A stretch of 61,722 bases of DNA. Origin: Elysia marginata (taxonomy: Eukaryota; Mollusca; Gastropoda; Plakobranchidae). Positions 10,901 through 21,050 of the stretch are shown piece after piece. The translations under genes were made by a program, and so were the position numbers. Location: NCBI GenBank assembly GCA_019649035.1, contig BMAT01001684.1, forward strand, positions 28,711 through 90,432, in the 5' to 3' direction. Every line of letters starts with the position of its first letter. Within the stretch, counting starts at the first letter, position 1. Under the pieces are notes generated by a model, which did no database searches, had not been told where the DNA came from, and saw only the letters and a list, made by a program, of their open reading frames with translations.

Positions 10901-13619
10901 ACCTTGCCTGGGTAGAATAACCCAGGGAGATCATGAGTTAACACTTTAGTTATGTCCTTGCAGTATTATGGTACGATATCTAAAGGTAATCAGACCAGTA
11001 AAAAGTACTTGTAAGCATAGGTGGGTCGATTGATACATTAGATGGACTACTGGATAAGTAGGCAGAGAGATAGATAGAAATGGGTGATGGGTAGGCAAAT
11101 AGGTAGATGCTCACAATAGCTTTTCAACCCAACTTTACTGTTTTATATTTTCAGCTGCTTTTGAAAGTAGGCAATTTGTTTAAATCTATCTAGGCGCGTT
11201 AACGGGCTCAAACACGTCTAGCTTTTGAACAGGAGCTGCGTTATTTTTAGATTTTGACCAGTTAGCGTCGGGCCTGGACCTAGTGAACGGCGATTCCCAC
11301 TGTAGGCTATAAATGACCGAAGAATGCACAGTCAAAAAAAAAAAAAAAAAAAAAGAGCAACACAAAAAACCTAAACCTCCATTGATGGTGCTGTCCTAAT
11401 CTTCATGTATCGAAACCGGCTAATCGGATAGCAGGAATCTATGATTTTCTGCTATTAATAGATCAGGACACCATCCTTTCCCTCGCGCGCTGTTTTATAA
11501 ATTTTGGCCAATTTATTTTATATTTCTAAAAATGTTGACTTTTTGTATTAGCATGGTTTTGAGTCACTGCTTTACAGAGTTAAAAACCAATGCCATTTTC
11601 AACTGTTGTCATCACGCATAAATAGATAACAATTATAGACAACTAAAAGAGTAGCTCTGTGTAGGGAGAATGTTAAAGTAATTTATTTCATCATTGATAG
11701 ATCTTTACACACATTGAAATATTTAATCTGTAATGTGATACGCTTGTTAAGTAAGGCATCATTACCTCCCAGTAATCGGAAAGCTGAACTGAGACAGTCC
11801 AGTGAACACACGAACATCCAGAGGAGACACAGCAGACATGCAATTTTCCCCGTCAGTAAAGCGACTCTGTTACACTTTAGTTTCAGCGTCAAGGCTTTAA
11901 GATGAAAAAATATGCAAAACAGATACGTAATGCCTTTTCGTTAGCTAAAATCTCGAAGAACATTCATGACTGACATGGACTTAGCAGCCAAGATTCAAAA
12001 CGGCAAGGCGGAAAGGATAAATAAGAGAGCTTGATTACTGAACTTTATGAGTTTATGTTAACAAACTGCTATGCCTATTCAACACTCTCGTCCAGCTCAA
12101 TATAAAACGTTCATAGGTAATAAATAACAGATAATTTTATTTAACAACTGATTGTTTTCAACAACATGAAACTAGCATCCTATTTTGGCTGATAAAATGT
12201 GCCATATGTAGCTTGTTCTCATAAAACCTAGACTGAAAAATGTTCAGCACAAAATCAGCAATCGGAAAATGAAATCATTTGAAAAAGATTTTGATCTCTC
12301 TATTTGTATTTTTGGGAGAGCTCGTTTTCGGTCCACATTTGTGAAATCATAACCGTGAAAAAGCATGTTTTCAGCCCACTNNNNNNNNNNNNNNNNNNNN
12401 NNNNNNNNNNNNNNNNNNNNNNNNNNNNNNNNNNNNNNNNNNNNNNNNNNNNNNNNNNNNNNNNNNNNNNNNNNNNNNNNNNNNNNNNNNNNNNNNNNNN
12501 NNNNNNNNNNNNNNNNNNNNNNNNNNNNNNNNNNNNNNNNNNNNNNNNNNNNNNNNNNNNNNNNNNNNNNNNNNNNNNNNNNNNNNNNNNNNNNNNNNNN
12601 NNNNNNNNNNNNNNNNNNNNNNNNNNNNNNNNNNNNNNNNNNNNNNNNNNNNNNNNNNNNNNNNNNNNNNNNNNNNNNNNNNNNNNNNNNNNNNNNNNNN
12701 NNNNNNNNNNNNNNNNNNNNNNNNNNNNNNNNNNNNNNNNNNNNNNNNNNNNNNNNNNNNNNNNNNNNNNNNNNNNNNNNNNNNNNNNNNNNNNNNNNNN
12801 NNNNNNNNNNNNNNNNNNNNNNNNNNNNNNNNNNNNNNNNNNNNNNNNNNNNNNNNNNNNNNNNNNNNNNNNNNNNNNNNNNNNNNNNNNNNNNNNNNNN
12901 NNNNNNNNNNNNNNNNNNNNNNNNNNNNNNNNNNNNNNNNNNNNNNNNNNNNNNNNNNNNNNNNNNNNNNNNNNNNNNNNNNNNNNNNNNNNNNNNNNNN
13001 NNNNNNNNNNNNNNNNNNNNNNNNNNNNNNNNNNNNNNNNNNNNNNNNNNNNNNNNNNNNNNNNNNNNNNNNNNNNNNNNNNNNNNNNNNNNNNNNNNNN
13101 NNNNNNNNNNNNNNNNNNNNNNNNNNNNNNNNNNNNNNNNNNNNNNNNNNNNNNNNNNNNNNNNNNNNNNNNNNNNNNNNNNNNNNNNNNNNNNNNNNNN
13201 NNNNNNNNNNNNNNTATGAACTTTGAGGAATTAAAATTGTGGATATATAATTTTTACCGATTGCATATGATGTATATAAACATAAAATGTGGGCCGAAAA
13301 CGAGTTAAATTTGACCCATCCGAGAGGGCCGAAAGCGAGTTAGAAAAATAAGCATGTGGGCCGAAAGCGGGTGCACCGGTATTTTTAGTCTCTTTTTCAA
13401 ACACACAAAAACACACAGGCACATTGTTAGATCACAGCTTATGTAGTTTTCAACTTCAAGTAACATTTTTCAATTACTTTCCCATGGCGTTGAGTCTTCT
13501 TCTATTGCCGCCAACCGCCATGGATCGTCCTCTCCTTCATTATGTTCAATGGAGCTGATCCGACTGTCTGAGCCAACAATAGGCTCCTCTTCATCATAAG
13601 GTGTGGAGAGGCAACCCAT
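4583..13619 (-). CDS. SLC34A: Sodium-dependent phosphate cotransporter, SLC34 family (type II NaPi), gene span
   Basis: Nine coding exons were found, from the ATG at 13619 to the stop at 4583: 13478-13619, 11766-11866, 10764-10907, 8708-8816, 7969-8176, 7542-7608, 6841-6992, 5638-6011, 4583-4976. All have GT/AG borders, and splice phases agree except between the first two, where at least one exon is missing. About 563 codons are visible, against 600-690 in vertebrate proteins. Both inverted QSSS repeats that form the transport core are present: VQSSSTATS in the 10764-10907 exon and IQSSSVLTS in the 5638-6011 exon. [12 protein letters not shown], a [10 protein letters not shown] loop and [11 protein letters not shown] are further family hallmarks. 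The protein should sit in the apical plasma membrane and import inorganic phosphate with sodium. Orthology to one vertebrate paralogue (A1, A2, A3) cannot be decided. Confidence 0.93.
5638..6011 (-). CDS. SLC34A: SLC34 exon: second QSSS repeat
   Basis: In phase 0 from the acceptor (CATCAAG) it begins [17 protein letters not shown] and ends MGNTVA plus two bases. It contains [38 protein letters not shown] and [16 protein letters not shown]. These correspond to the second of the two inverted structural repeats and form half of the substrate pathway. 374 bases, the largest internal exon of the gene apart from the last. Confidence 0.95.
6841..6992 (-). CDS. SLC34A: SLC34 exon: membrane helix before the second repeat
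   Basis: The acceptor at TTTTGTCACAATTCAG is preferred over an upstream AG near 7050 because only it restores the phase (G + GA). It encodes [19 protein letters not shown], a long hydrophobic helix and [20 protein letters not shown], like the L..LVK.L.S.LKG.VA..I block of vertebrate proteins. The donor AG|GTTGTT gives phase 0. Confidence 0.9.
7542..7608 (-). CDS. SLC34A: SLC34 exon: large extracellular loop, small exon
   Basis: 67 bases bounded by CACCCTGCAG and G|GTGAGA. The frame reads [20 protein letters not shown] and joins phase 0 on the left and phase 1 on the right. It lies in the poorly conserved extracellular loop, so it is supported by splice signals, phase and position rather than strong similarity. 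Confidence 0.75.
7969..8176 (-). CDS. SLC34A: SLC34 exon: cation-site region and start of extracellular loop
   Basis: It begins within [20 protein letters not shown], the conserved RRAFA.ATVHD.FNWL region, followed by [18 protein letters not shown]. It then enters the extracellular loop with two possible N-glycosylation sequons (NRT, NST), and [13 protein letters not shown] matches the K.IT.P.TK.I block. The A-x-A-x-x-x-D pattern typical of electrogenic SLC34 proteins is intact. The donor is chosen as GAT|GTGGGT because it gives phase 0 into the next exon. Confidence 0.93.
8391..8527. repeat. 28-bp minisatellite in an SLC34 intron
   Basis: About 4.9 contiguous copies of a 28-base unit with the core TAGTTGCCGGCAATGTTCAA (periods begin near 8391, 8419, 8447, 8475, 8503). 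Copies differ at a few positions. There are no spacers between units. Confidence 0.85.
8708..8816 (-). CDS. SLC34A: SLC34 exon: conserved [10 protein letters not shown] loop
   Basis: 109 bases, acceptor CCTATAG and donor CTTCAG|GTCAGT. It encodes [19 protein letters not shown] and [15 protein letters not shown], the re-entrant region following the first QSSS motif. Both flanking phases fit. A decayed second copy of this exon lies at 10455-10528 in the adjacent upstream intron. Confidence 0.94.
10455..10528 (-). pseudogene. Decayed duplicate of the SLC34 exon at 8708-8816
   Basis: Positions 10501-10528 match 8779-8806 at 26 of 28 bases. Read on the minus strand this is PHAIPIAMG, equivalent to PHAIPIVMG in the real exon. 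Similarity fades beyond this into [17 protein letters not shown], which still loosely tracks the [13 protein letters not shown] region. It lies in transcription order between the first-QSSS exon and the real exon. No good donor follows, so it is probably a dead tandem exon duplication. Confidence 0.6.
10764..10907 (-). CDS. SLC34A: SLC34 exon: first QSSS repeat
   Basis: 144 bases, acceptor TTCTACCCAG, donor GAGG|GTCAGT. It encodes [20 protein letters not shown] followed by a helix and [20 protein letters not shown], the first of the two QSSS motifs at the heart of the transport pathway. Phases fit on both sides. Confidence 0.95.
11766..11866 (-). CDS. SLC34A: SLC34 exon: first transmembrane helix
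   Basis: It encodes [20 protein letters not shown] and AFRLLGG, matching the FVCSLD.LSSAF.L.GG signature just before the first QSSS repeat. The donor GGGAG|GTAATG is clear. The start is less sure: the acceptor AACAG at 11868-11867 is used here, but a slightly earlier AG (CTAAAG) also keeps the frame. Confidence 0.88.
12381..13214. other. Assembly gap (834 N) in the SLC34 gene
   Basis: Unsequenced stretch. It separates the SLC34 N-terminal exon (which ends in phase 1) from the first membrane-helix exon (which needs phase 2), so at least one coding exon is probably inside it. The two sides carry inverted copies of one repeat motif (12319-12338 and 13287-13306). Confidence 0.95.
13287..13371 (+). 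repeat. Tandem GGGCCGAAARCG repeats at the gap edge
   Basis: Three copies of a motif around GTGGGCCGAAAACGAGTT occur at 13287-13306, 13326-13341 and 13354-13371, separated by 12-20 bases. An inverted copy (18 of 20 bases) lies across the N gap at 12319-12338. It is probably part of an unresolved interspersed or satellite repeat. Confidence 0.7.
13478..13619 (-). CDS. SLC34A: SLC34 N-terminal coding exon with start codon
   Basis: The exon starts at 13635 after the acceptor TTTCCTGCCGTAG. The ATG is at 13619-13617, so only 16 bases of 5' UTR are here and a non-coding first exon must lie further right. The 47 codons begin [15 protein letters not shown], are acidic, and end [18 protein letters not shown], matching the DPWALPE....WSEL block of the cytoplasmic N-terminus of SLC34 proteins. 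The donor GGGAAA|GTAATT leaves phase 1. Confidence 0.85.
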
Positions 13620-14800
13620 TGTGTCTGGTTTAGGCCTACGGCAGGAAAAAAATGAGTAAGATAGGCATATGCCGCTATATCAGTGGTAATTTGTTAAAGT
13701 GAAATTGTAAGTTGAGTGGAAATTTGATTAAACAGCGATAAAAAGTGAGGCTGCTGTGCCATAAGTGGCTTTAAGCTGGCCCAATATGCTCTATCAAATG
13801 CTTACTTAAAATTGAATCTGTACGCTTCCTCTGAAAAGTCACTTTTGAATAAGTTCATGCTTTTTTTCTCTTTTACCTCTTGACTCAATAAGTAATTGGC
13901 TTGTGCTCGTCTAAAAGAAGGTGGTCGCCAACGAGCTCCCATAAGCAAGGCAGGTACTAAATAAGGGAGACCGCGAACTCTAACAACTCTTGTGCAGGTC
14001 TCAAAGATGCCACTTAAGCTTTTCTCCATTGGGTAGCGATTTTTTTGTGCCACCATTCAGACCTCTGGCCAAGAACGGCAACAAGCTTTTTTTTTAATAG
14101 GCTACTTCACGTTAAACGACTCAACATCGTAAAAGGTGCATTTTAACGCAAATTGTACTTTAATTTACAACATGGAAGCATGCTAAAATAAGTAATCATT
14201 GAAACATTTTTTTAATAACAATATAGAATTGATAACTTAAATACAAAAGTAAAGTCAGATAATTTCGCCTGAACATTCTAAAAGTTAAAATGCTGACTAA
14301 CAATTAAAAAAAAAGCTTTGTCATTTAAAGATATTCTGCTATGTCTTTACTCACCTTTTAACGCTTTTCCACTCACAAGTATCCAATATTACCTAACTAC
14401 AAAGTTTAATTCCAAGAATTGCTCATAATCTCATGGTTGGAATGTAGTTAAGAAACAACCTTACGTTTGTCATAGACACTTTTGCATCCGATTTGACAAA
14501 CAGTTTATAATTTGCAATAGCGGTACTAATTTTATTATTATGGTTCATGGTGGTATAGATAATGCCAACTATTAAACCACCAGCATAATTTGTTTTGCTA
14601 GAAAGGAATAACTATATAAAATTATGGTGCCCATTTATTGTTTGTCCTGCAAGCCATGTTTTTATGACATGCAACTGGAAGGTTTCCCATACCAAAACTA
14701 ATGCCACACAAAATTAATAGCTTACACATGCGGCCATGGCACCAGTCGCACGCAGGCTTTCTGTGGTTGAAGCGAAGAAAGAGAAATATGCAACTATTTG

Positions 14801-14886
14801 GTAGATAGATAGGTAAATAAATATAGATAGATAGATAGATGGATAGATAGATAGATGGATAGATGGACAGATAGATAGATAGATAT
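14801..14886. repeat. (GATA)n microsatellite
   Basis: About 86 bases of imperfect GATA repeats with GGATA and GACA variants. Confidence 0.95.
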
Positions 14887-14982
14887 AATATGACGCCCAT
14901 ATGACGCCTACTGAGGAATGGAGTCATCCAAGAAACACTGTGTGTAGGCTCTTGACATGGGAAGGTAGATCATAATTAATAA

Positions 14983-15007
14983 ATAGATAGATAGATAGAT
15001 AGATAGT
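14983..15007. repeat. (ATAG)n microsatellite
   Basis: About 25 bases of ATAG repeats, of the same type as the array 100 bases to the left. Confidence 0.9.
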
Positions 15008-15130
15008 TTAGTGATGATTATAAAAGTATGAAGATAAGAAAAAAACAGAGACAATGGGGCGTGTACAATACGCACATGTTTTTCTGATAGATGCAAGAGA
15101 GATGTAGAGTGACAAATGGATAGGTAAAAA

Positions 15131-15176
15131 AGAGAGACAGACAGACAGACAGAGAGAGAGAGAGAGAGAGAGAGAT
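15131..15176. repeat. (AGAC)n(AG)n microsatellite
   Basis: Four AGAC units run directly into about 12 AG units. Confidence 0.95.
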
Positions 15177-15939
15177 AGGCAGAAATCGGTAGAGGCTTGT
15201 AAGCAGTTAGATGAAAAAATTACCATGCAGTTAGATTGATAAACAAACTGAAAATAATGGTTTGATAGGAAAAAATGAATGTGTGTACAAAACTATGCGT
15301 AGAGCTACAAGAATCGAAGAATAGTAGGCATAGTTAAAAGTAAAAAAAAATTAATCCATTCATGACAGTGGCTATGTTGGTGAAATACTGCAAGCTCTTG
15401 TATTAAAAATCGTCTTTTGAATTTGAAACTTTCGAGAAAAATCTGAAAAGACTTTAATTTGTTCTTCAGTCTTCTTTTGCTGCTGCTTCCAATGCCTGTC
15501 ATTCTCGGTGGGTCTTGTTTATGTTATTACATTTAGCTCTTTCGAGCATTCAGTGAATTTTGCGCTTTAATTTTATCATATCATTATTTCATACATCGCA
15601 TACCGGTACTAACAACATGGGATGGCTCTACATCTAACTTTAAGGTTTTTTTTTATATATCTGCTAAGTGGCTTCTAGTTGTTTGCAGCTAGCTGTAAGC
15701 GTTTCGAACTACAAGTAGCCTGCTAATAGGCCACAGCATCATTTTGGTAGAAAAATCAGCCGAAGGCAAGGACTACTATACTATTCGTCAATAAAGTAGT
15801 CCTTGGCCGAAGGTAAAAGTGGGGAAGGCAAGCTGTGTCACAGCTGTGTAGATAGAGAGATATAGAGGTCTTTTGAGGTGGGGGCCTTTATTTTTCTGTG
15901 TACGCATCATGTCACAATTATTGTGCTATTGTGTTAACT

Positions 15940-16061
15940 AATTTTAATATGAAGCGCCTAGAGCTTGTTTACAGAGGGGTTCGGCGCTATAAAAATGTCA
16001 TTCATCCTCCTCCTCCTCCTCCTCCTCCTCCTCCTCCTCATCATCATCATCATCATCATCA

Positions 16062-16093
<32 letters not shown>
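15940..16093 (+). mobile_element. LINE 3' end with expanded trinucleotide tail
   Basis: GAAGCGCCTAGAGCTTG, then GGTTCGGCGCTATAAAAATGT, is the typical 3' UTR end of CR1/L2-type LINEs (compare the ends near 440-490 and 17260-17320). It is followed directly by (TCC)n, (TCA)n and (TTA)n blocks at 16005-16093, which look like a simple tail that expanded and diverged. No coding part is present. Confidence 0.55.
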
Positions 16094-16261
16094 GTAATTA
16101 TTATTTTTCATAACACTAACATAACAGTTTGTTGGAAACATTGTATCTGACACTTTAGCTTTTACTATTATTTGCTTAAGAAAAGATTTCACTTAGGCCT
16201 TTGAATTAGTAAAATTGTTGGTAGCCTAGGCATCCTGGTGTTGATGGTGATACTAACGACA

Positions 16262-16303
<42 letters not shown>

Positions 16304-16328
16304 ATGATGGGGAGATGATGATGATGGT
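16262..16328. repeat. (GAT)n microsatellite
   Basis: About 67 bases of GAT repeats with a few interruptions. Confidence 0.95.
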
Positions 16329-16329
16329 G

Positions 16330-17257
16330 ATAAAAATCTTTCCCCGGCCTAGAACCATAGTGTTCTACAAGTCTTTGCCTCTTTTTATGTCTTTCTGAAT
16401 TTTGCGCTCAAGTGAAAGCGAACTTGTACGCCTTTCTTTGCATTGAATGGAAAACATAGTTTGTTTCGATTGAGTGAAATTATCACGATATTTTTTGTTA
16501 ATGCCATGAACCAAAATAACGTGAAAATTTCGAATATTAACGACCTACCTAGTTTTAAAATAAGGAATTACCGTAAGCTTTTTTACGTACCGTAAGAAAA
16601 TAAGTAGCCTAAGATTAGTTGCACGGCAGAGACAAGACAGGCCTGAGTTCGGTGTTAAATGAATCTATCAGCTAATTAATAAACCAAAACAGAACAAAAA
16701 GTCCAACAAGTAGAATTTAACCATCTTCAACATTTAGACAGAAAAGTGTCGTCATATAAAAGAAATACTTAGCTCATGATTTATCGACTGTTCACCCAGA
16801 TGTTGTAGACCCATAAATACTCCACCTGGACCACTATGCAATTGGAGACATTATGGGTGTCTTTAGGAGATCGAGGTTCAATTTTGTTTTCACATTTTGG
16901 AGGTCAATTGGTCATTTTGTCGGATTGCTAATGCCTGCGATGCTCTGGTTCTGAATTTTACTAGATTTTAATTTTGTAAAAGAAACATAGGCCTATTATT
17001 CCTGTATTGGCTCGTGTTATAATGTCTTTTTCACAGTTAAACTAACAGCCTCGAAGATTGTTGTATCACTGCAAGACTTTGTGATGCCCGGCTTGCTTAT
17101 TTTATTTTTAATCGAATTCAAACAAATGGACCTACAAGTAGACTACTATTCTTTTTATTTCAATGATTTCAAAATATCTTTTTGTGTAGGGGCAAGATAA
17201 CGAACGCATATCTTTAAAAAAACTGTTAAATGTAGGTTATCAATAAAAACGCGTTAA
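16330..17257. other. Non-coding stretch before the LINE
   Basis: AT-rich DNA. I see no gene, tRNA or recognisable repeat in it. Confidence 0.55.
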
Positions 17258-17699
17258 TAATAATAAATGACTTTTATATAGAGCTTTACCACTGCCTATA
17301 GCGATGCTCAGAGCGCTTCACATAGATAAAACTTGCTTTAACAATTACATAAAAACAGCAGCGCGGAGATCTACAAAGACATAAATCAATGTAATTGTAA
17401 AATTCCTGATTATAAAAAAGACATAGTTCATTAATCAATAGATTTAAAAATTGGCGATTACTATAATGTCAGCTATTATAAAACACAACAGTTTCCATAA
17501 AACATTACTTAAAAAAATTCTTTAAGATATTTTATCACAGTATTACCCAATTATACATAAAAGCAGATATATATTTATAAATATTTTTTTTGGATATGGT
17601 ACATTTATAATATTAATTCATAAAAGAAAACCAATGGATGTCTTATTATGACGCAGTGCCATATGCCTTTAAAAGCAAATGGTGCCTTAGTGCTTTCTT

Positions 17700-18197
17700 A
17701 AAAATTTTTCTCGTCTTCTATGTGACGTAGAGGCTTTGGCAAAGAGTTCCAGATTCTTGGACCTAAAAACGAAAAAATCTTTCACCTAGCGTTTTATATC
17801 GTCGGCGAGGAACAACTAATGTTTTGTTGTCATTAGAAGACCGTAAAGTTCTCCCTGGTTGGTATACTTTAAGCGCTTGTTGAAGATCATTTTTTACACT
17901 CTTATGACCAATGAGAGCAATCTTATATTCAATTCGCTCTTTAACTGGGAGCCAGTGCAAGCTATGTAGTATTGGTTTTATATGATCTCTTTTCTTACAT
18001 CGCTTTACGACGAGAGCAGCATTGTTTTGAACAACTTGTAACCTAGATAGACATTTAGATGGCAGACCGGCTAACAAACTGTTGCAATAATCTAGCTTTG
18101 AGAGCACTAAAGATGACATAAGCGTCTTGGCCACATCAGTGGTTAGGTAATTATGAATCGATGCTATATTTTTATTTGGTAGTACATACTCCTGCAT
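17700..18197 (-). pseudogene. LINE reverse-transcriptase C-terminal region (frameshifted)
   Basis: It encodes SKLDYCNSLLAGLPSKCLSR, then LQVVQNNAALVV and LHSLHWLPVKERI, the thumb/C-terminal region conserved in CR1/L2-like elements. A frameshift near 17762 separates GERFFRF from GPRIWNSLPKPLRHIEDEKNF, after which the true stop comes near 17720. Confidence 0.85.
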
Positions 18198-18288
18198 AAG
18201 CTATTTATTTGTGGTGTCATGGAAAGCTCATCATCCATAATGACGCCAAGATTTTTCACCATCTTACTCGAAGCAATTTCAAAACCGT

Positions 18289-19023
18289 TTACATTGATGC
18301 TACTTTTATCCAGATCTGAAATGATATTAAATATTTTTTGTGGCCGATTATCATAAGTTCTGTTTTTTTATCATTTATCTTCAGCATATTATGTGACATC
18401 CATTTCTTGACTTCTTTGATGCAAGTTTCTACTCGACTGAGAGATTCTTTTACATTTTGGTCATTACATTCAACATACAGTTGAGTATCGTCTGCGTACA
18501 TATGGAAAAGCATATTATGTTTTACAAAGATATCTAACAAAGGCTGAGTATACATAGTAAATAGAATCGGACCGAGAACCGACCCCTGAGGAACGCCAAA
18601 CTTCAACAATGTCCAGTCTGATGTTTCGGGACCACATTTAAATGCTTGAAATCGATTTGAGAGATAGGAATCGAACCAGCGCAGTGCCATTCCGGAAATG
18701 CCATACATATTATGCAATCTTGAAAACAATATCTTATGGTCGATTGTGTCGGAGGCCGCGGACAGGTCAAGCAGAGCAAGGGGGCAGATACTTTTCTTAT
18801 CTGCCATGCGCAGTAGATCATTTGATACTTCAATCAAGGCTGTCTCCGTGCTGTGATTTGACGTGTATGCAGATTGAAATCCATTTTTCAGACCATTTTT
18901 ATCTAAATGAGCCAAGAGTTGTTGAGCCACAAGTTTTTCTAATACCTTCGACAGAAAAGGAAGGTTTGACACTGGTCTAAATTTTTTTGAATCGCTTTCA
19001 TCAAGATTTGGCTTTTTCAACAT
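18289..19023 (-). pseudogene. LINE reverse-transcriptase catalytic domain
   Basis: KFRPVSNLPFLSKVLEKLVA, LLDLSAASDTIDHKILFSRL, FGVPQGSVLGPILFTMY and the catalytic YADD box (MYADDTQLYVE) are all present in order, so the polymerase core is intact over 245 codons. A TAA at 19039-19041 cuts it off from the upstream part, and a frameshift near 18320 cuts it from the C-terminus (the frame resumes as SDLDKSSINVNGFEIASSKM). Confidence 0.9.
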
Positions 19024-19314
19024 GAGGCTTACAAGGGCTTAGTTGAACTCTTCCTGAACGGCACCACTCTGAAGGGACTGGTTAAATATAGACGTGAAAT
19101 AAGAAAGAACACTAGGATTTTTCATTTTCTTGAGAAGATCGGTCGGGATAGGATCCAGATCACATGATTTGCTTGCAAAAGTTCCAATTGTCTTTTCAAC
19201 TAATGTTGCTGTTATAGCTGTAAAATGTTCGAGTTTTTTTCCTTCAAAGCTAGGACCCGGAAGCGGATTGTTTGTTTGTTGAAACTCGAGATCTTCTCGA
19301 ATCTTTGTGATTTT

Positions 19315-19776
19315 TTAATCAAAGAAAGTCGAAAACTTATTAGAGAGTTCCTTATCGCCGTTTAGTTTGTGTTTGGTTTTACCCAAGAGTTGGTCTGTTA
19401 GACTGAAAAGCTTCTTGCACTTTTTTGTTGTACTAAATTTAGCTAAATAAAGTCTTTTCTTTGCATTCTTCACTACATTGTTAACTTTCTTCCGAGCCGC
19501 AATGAAAATTTGTCTATGAATCTGTAAACCGGACTTGAGCCATGCTCTCTCTGCCGAGCGCCGTACTTGTTTGGCCGCCTGGATGTTGTCATCAAACCAC
19601 GGTGAATAGCGACGGTGTGGAATAGTCCGTTTGGTAAGAGGTGCATGTTCATCAAGAGTTCTTGAAAGAATGTTATTAAAATCCCGAATGTTAGAGCCTG
19701 GGCACTTTTGAAGACTGGTGCTAATGTCTTGTTCGAACAATTTAAAATCGATGTTTTTCAGTCTCCTTGATTGCAC
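19315..19776 (-). pseudogene. LINE linker between endonuclease and reverse transcriptase
   Basis: LDEHAPLTKRTIPHRRYSPW followed by FDDNIQAAKQVRRSAERAW is the hallmark LDxHAP...R..PW.. region that follows the endonuclease in CR1/L2-type proteins. It is open for 153 codons and ends near FSTFFD at a stop. Confidence 0.85.
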
Positions 19777-20046
19777 TGTGTTTTTACTTCGTTTTGGTTT
19801 GTCTAAGTCTAACAGGCATGTAATAAAATAATGGTCTGAAATACAGAGGTTGGTTACAGTTCAGCTTTTTATGTACTTGAAGTTCAAGGATGTAACAAAC
19901 CAGTCCAAAATATGACCTTTATCGTGGGTAGCCGTTTCAATCAATTGTATTAAGTCAAGTTCGAGAAGTGTCGCTTTGAACTTATTTGCTTCTGTAGAAT
20001 TATCACAGTCATAATGGAAATTTATGTCGCCGAGAAATATAAAATT

Positions 20047-20415
20047 CTACATGGTTGAGTGTATCCTGGAAAGCATTGATTGTATCTCTTCCACTGCTTT
20101 CATGTTTAAAAGTTTGTTTGTTTTAGATGGTGGTTGTCTATAGACACAGAAAATATTGAGCGATAGAGATTTTTCATGGATTGTAATCTGGGCGGCTTCA
20201 AATGTCGTTGTATTTTCATTTTCGTATCTTTTACATACACATGTTTTGGAGTCCTTGTAAACAAACGCCACGCCTCTTCCCTTTCTATTATGAGGGAAAG
20301 ATTTCACTACGTAACCGGGAATAATTCAGCTAGCACAGCGTCACTATCTATTTCACGTGATTAGATCTTTCAGTTCCTCTGTTTTGTTAAATACGGATCT
20401 ACTATTTAAATAACC
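20047..20415 (-). pseudogene. LINE endonuclease remnant with internal deletion
   Basis: The start (GYLNSRSVFNKTEEL) and middle (GRGVAFVYKD; SLNIFCVYRQPPS) of an AP-type endonuclease are separated by SDAVLAELFP in another frame. The usual ITETWL segment carrying a catalytic glutamate is missing between them, so the nuclease is dead. Confidence 0.7.
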
Positions 20416-21050
20416 GACAGTGAAATGTTGATCGCTTTTGTTTTGTCTGTTTTCTAGGGATATTTTGACGAGGATATGTTTGTTGGCACCTGTAGCACAG
20501 TGATTATTGTTTATACCAGTCAGTGTGCTGCCAGCCTGTTTATATCTCGAATCTGTCAATAACACTTGTATTCTTCTTCTTTTCCGCCGGCCTCCTCTCG
20601 TGCCTCTGGGCAATCCATTGGCGCTCCAAATAGTTTGGGCCTGTCTTCGTGCCTCCGGATAGAAAGGTGTGTCAAAGGCATACAGATACCGATCAGTTTC
20701 CGCCCCTGAGTGCATAAAGGGCTTGATAGGGTGATTAGGCCCATAACAGTAGTCAAACAGGTTTTGATAGTCATAAAACATGACGCTTAAGTTGGAAAAT
20801 AATAACAGTATCACAGTGAGAACAACTAAAAATTTTATGATGGCTGAAAAAAAATCTCTAATATCCTTCCAAAATGAATGAAATAAAACATAACTGTTGC
20901 ACCAAAATAAGCACCGCTTTAAAACGATTTCCTTGATATAAATTATATTACAACTAATGTCCTCAAACAGGTGTAGTATCCAAAATTCGTTGAAAACCGA
21001 AGAGCGAAGAAACAACACCGCTGCCTGTTAGGCGCAACACGTTGGGATAT

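Larger units (their letters stand above)
13636..15930. other. Region right of the SLC34 start: non-coding, with microsatellites
   Basis: No gene was recognised. It should contain the SLC34 promoter and non-coding first exon, but I could not place them. Microsatellites and a small hairpin (15759-15813) are listed separately. Confidence 0.55.
17258..21050 (-). mobile_element. Nearly full-length but broken CR1/L2-type LINE
   Basis: Read on the minus strand, pieces appear in retrotransposon order: a 5' region (20416-21018) with a basic RRKRRR run; the start of an AP-endonuclease domain (VGYLNSRSVFNKTEELKDLI); further endonuclease (RKGRGVAFVYKD, FCVYRQPP at 20047-20307); a linker (19315-19776); reverse transcriptase (18289-19023); and its C-terminus with GPRIWNSLPKPLRH at 17700-18197. 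The 3' end near 17258 has the (TTA)n tail and AGCGCTCTGAGC motif. Defects are a deletion in the endonuclease near 20353, a stop at 19039-19041, and frameshifts near 18320 and 17762. It cannot make a functional protein. The 5' limit is approximate. Confidence 0.88.

Noticed and set aside
12304..13308. 334-codon open frame across the N gap
   Set aside because: It is open only because unknown bases contain no stop codons.
15898..16192. Frames encoding poly-Pro/His/Tyr, poly-Leu/Ile or poly-Glu/Asp/Asn
   Set aside because: Six-frame translations of one trinucleotide microsatellite.
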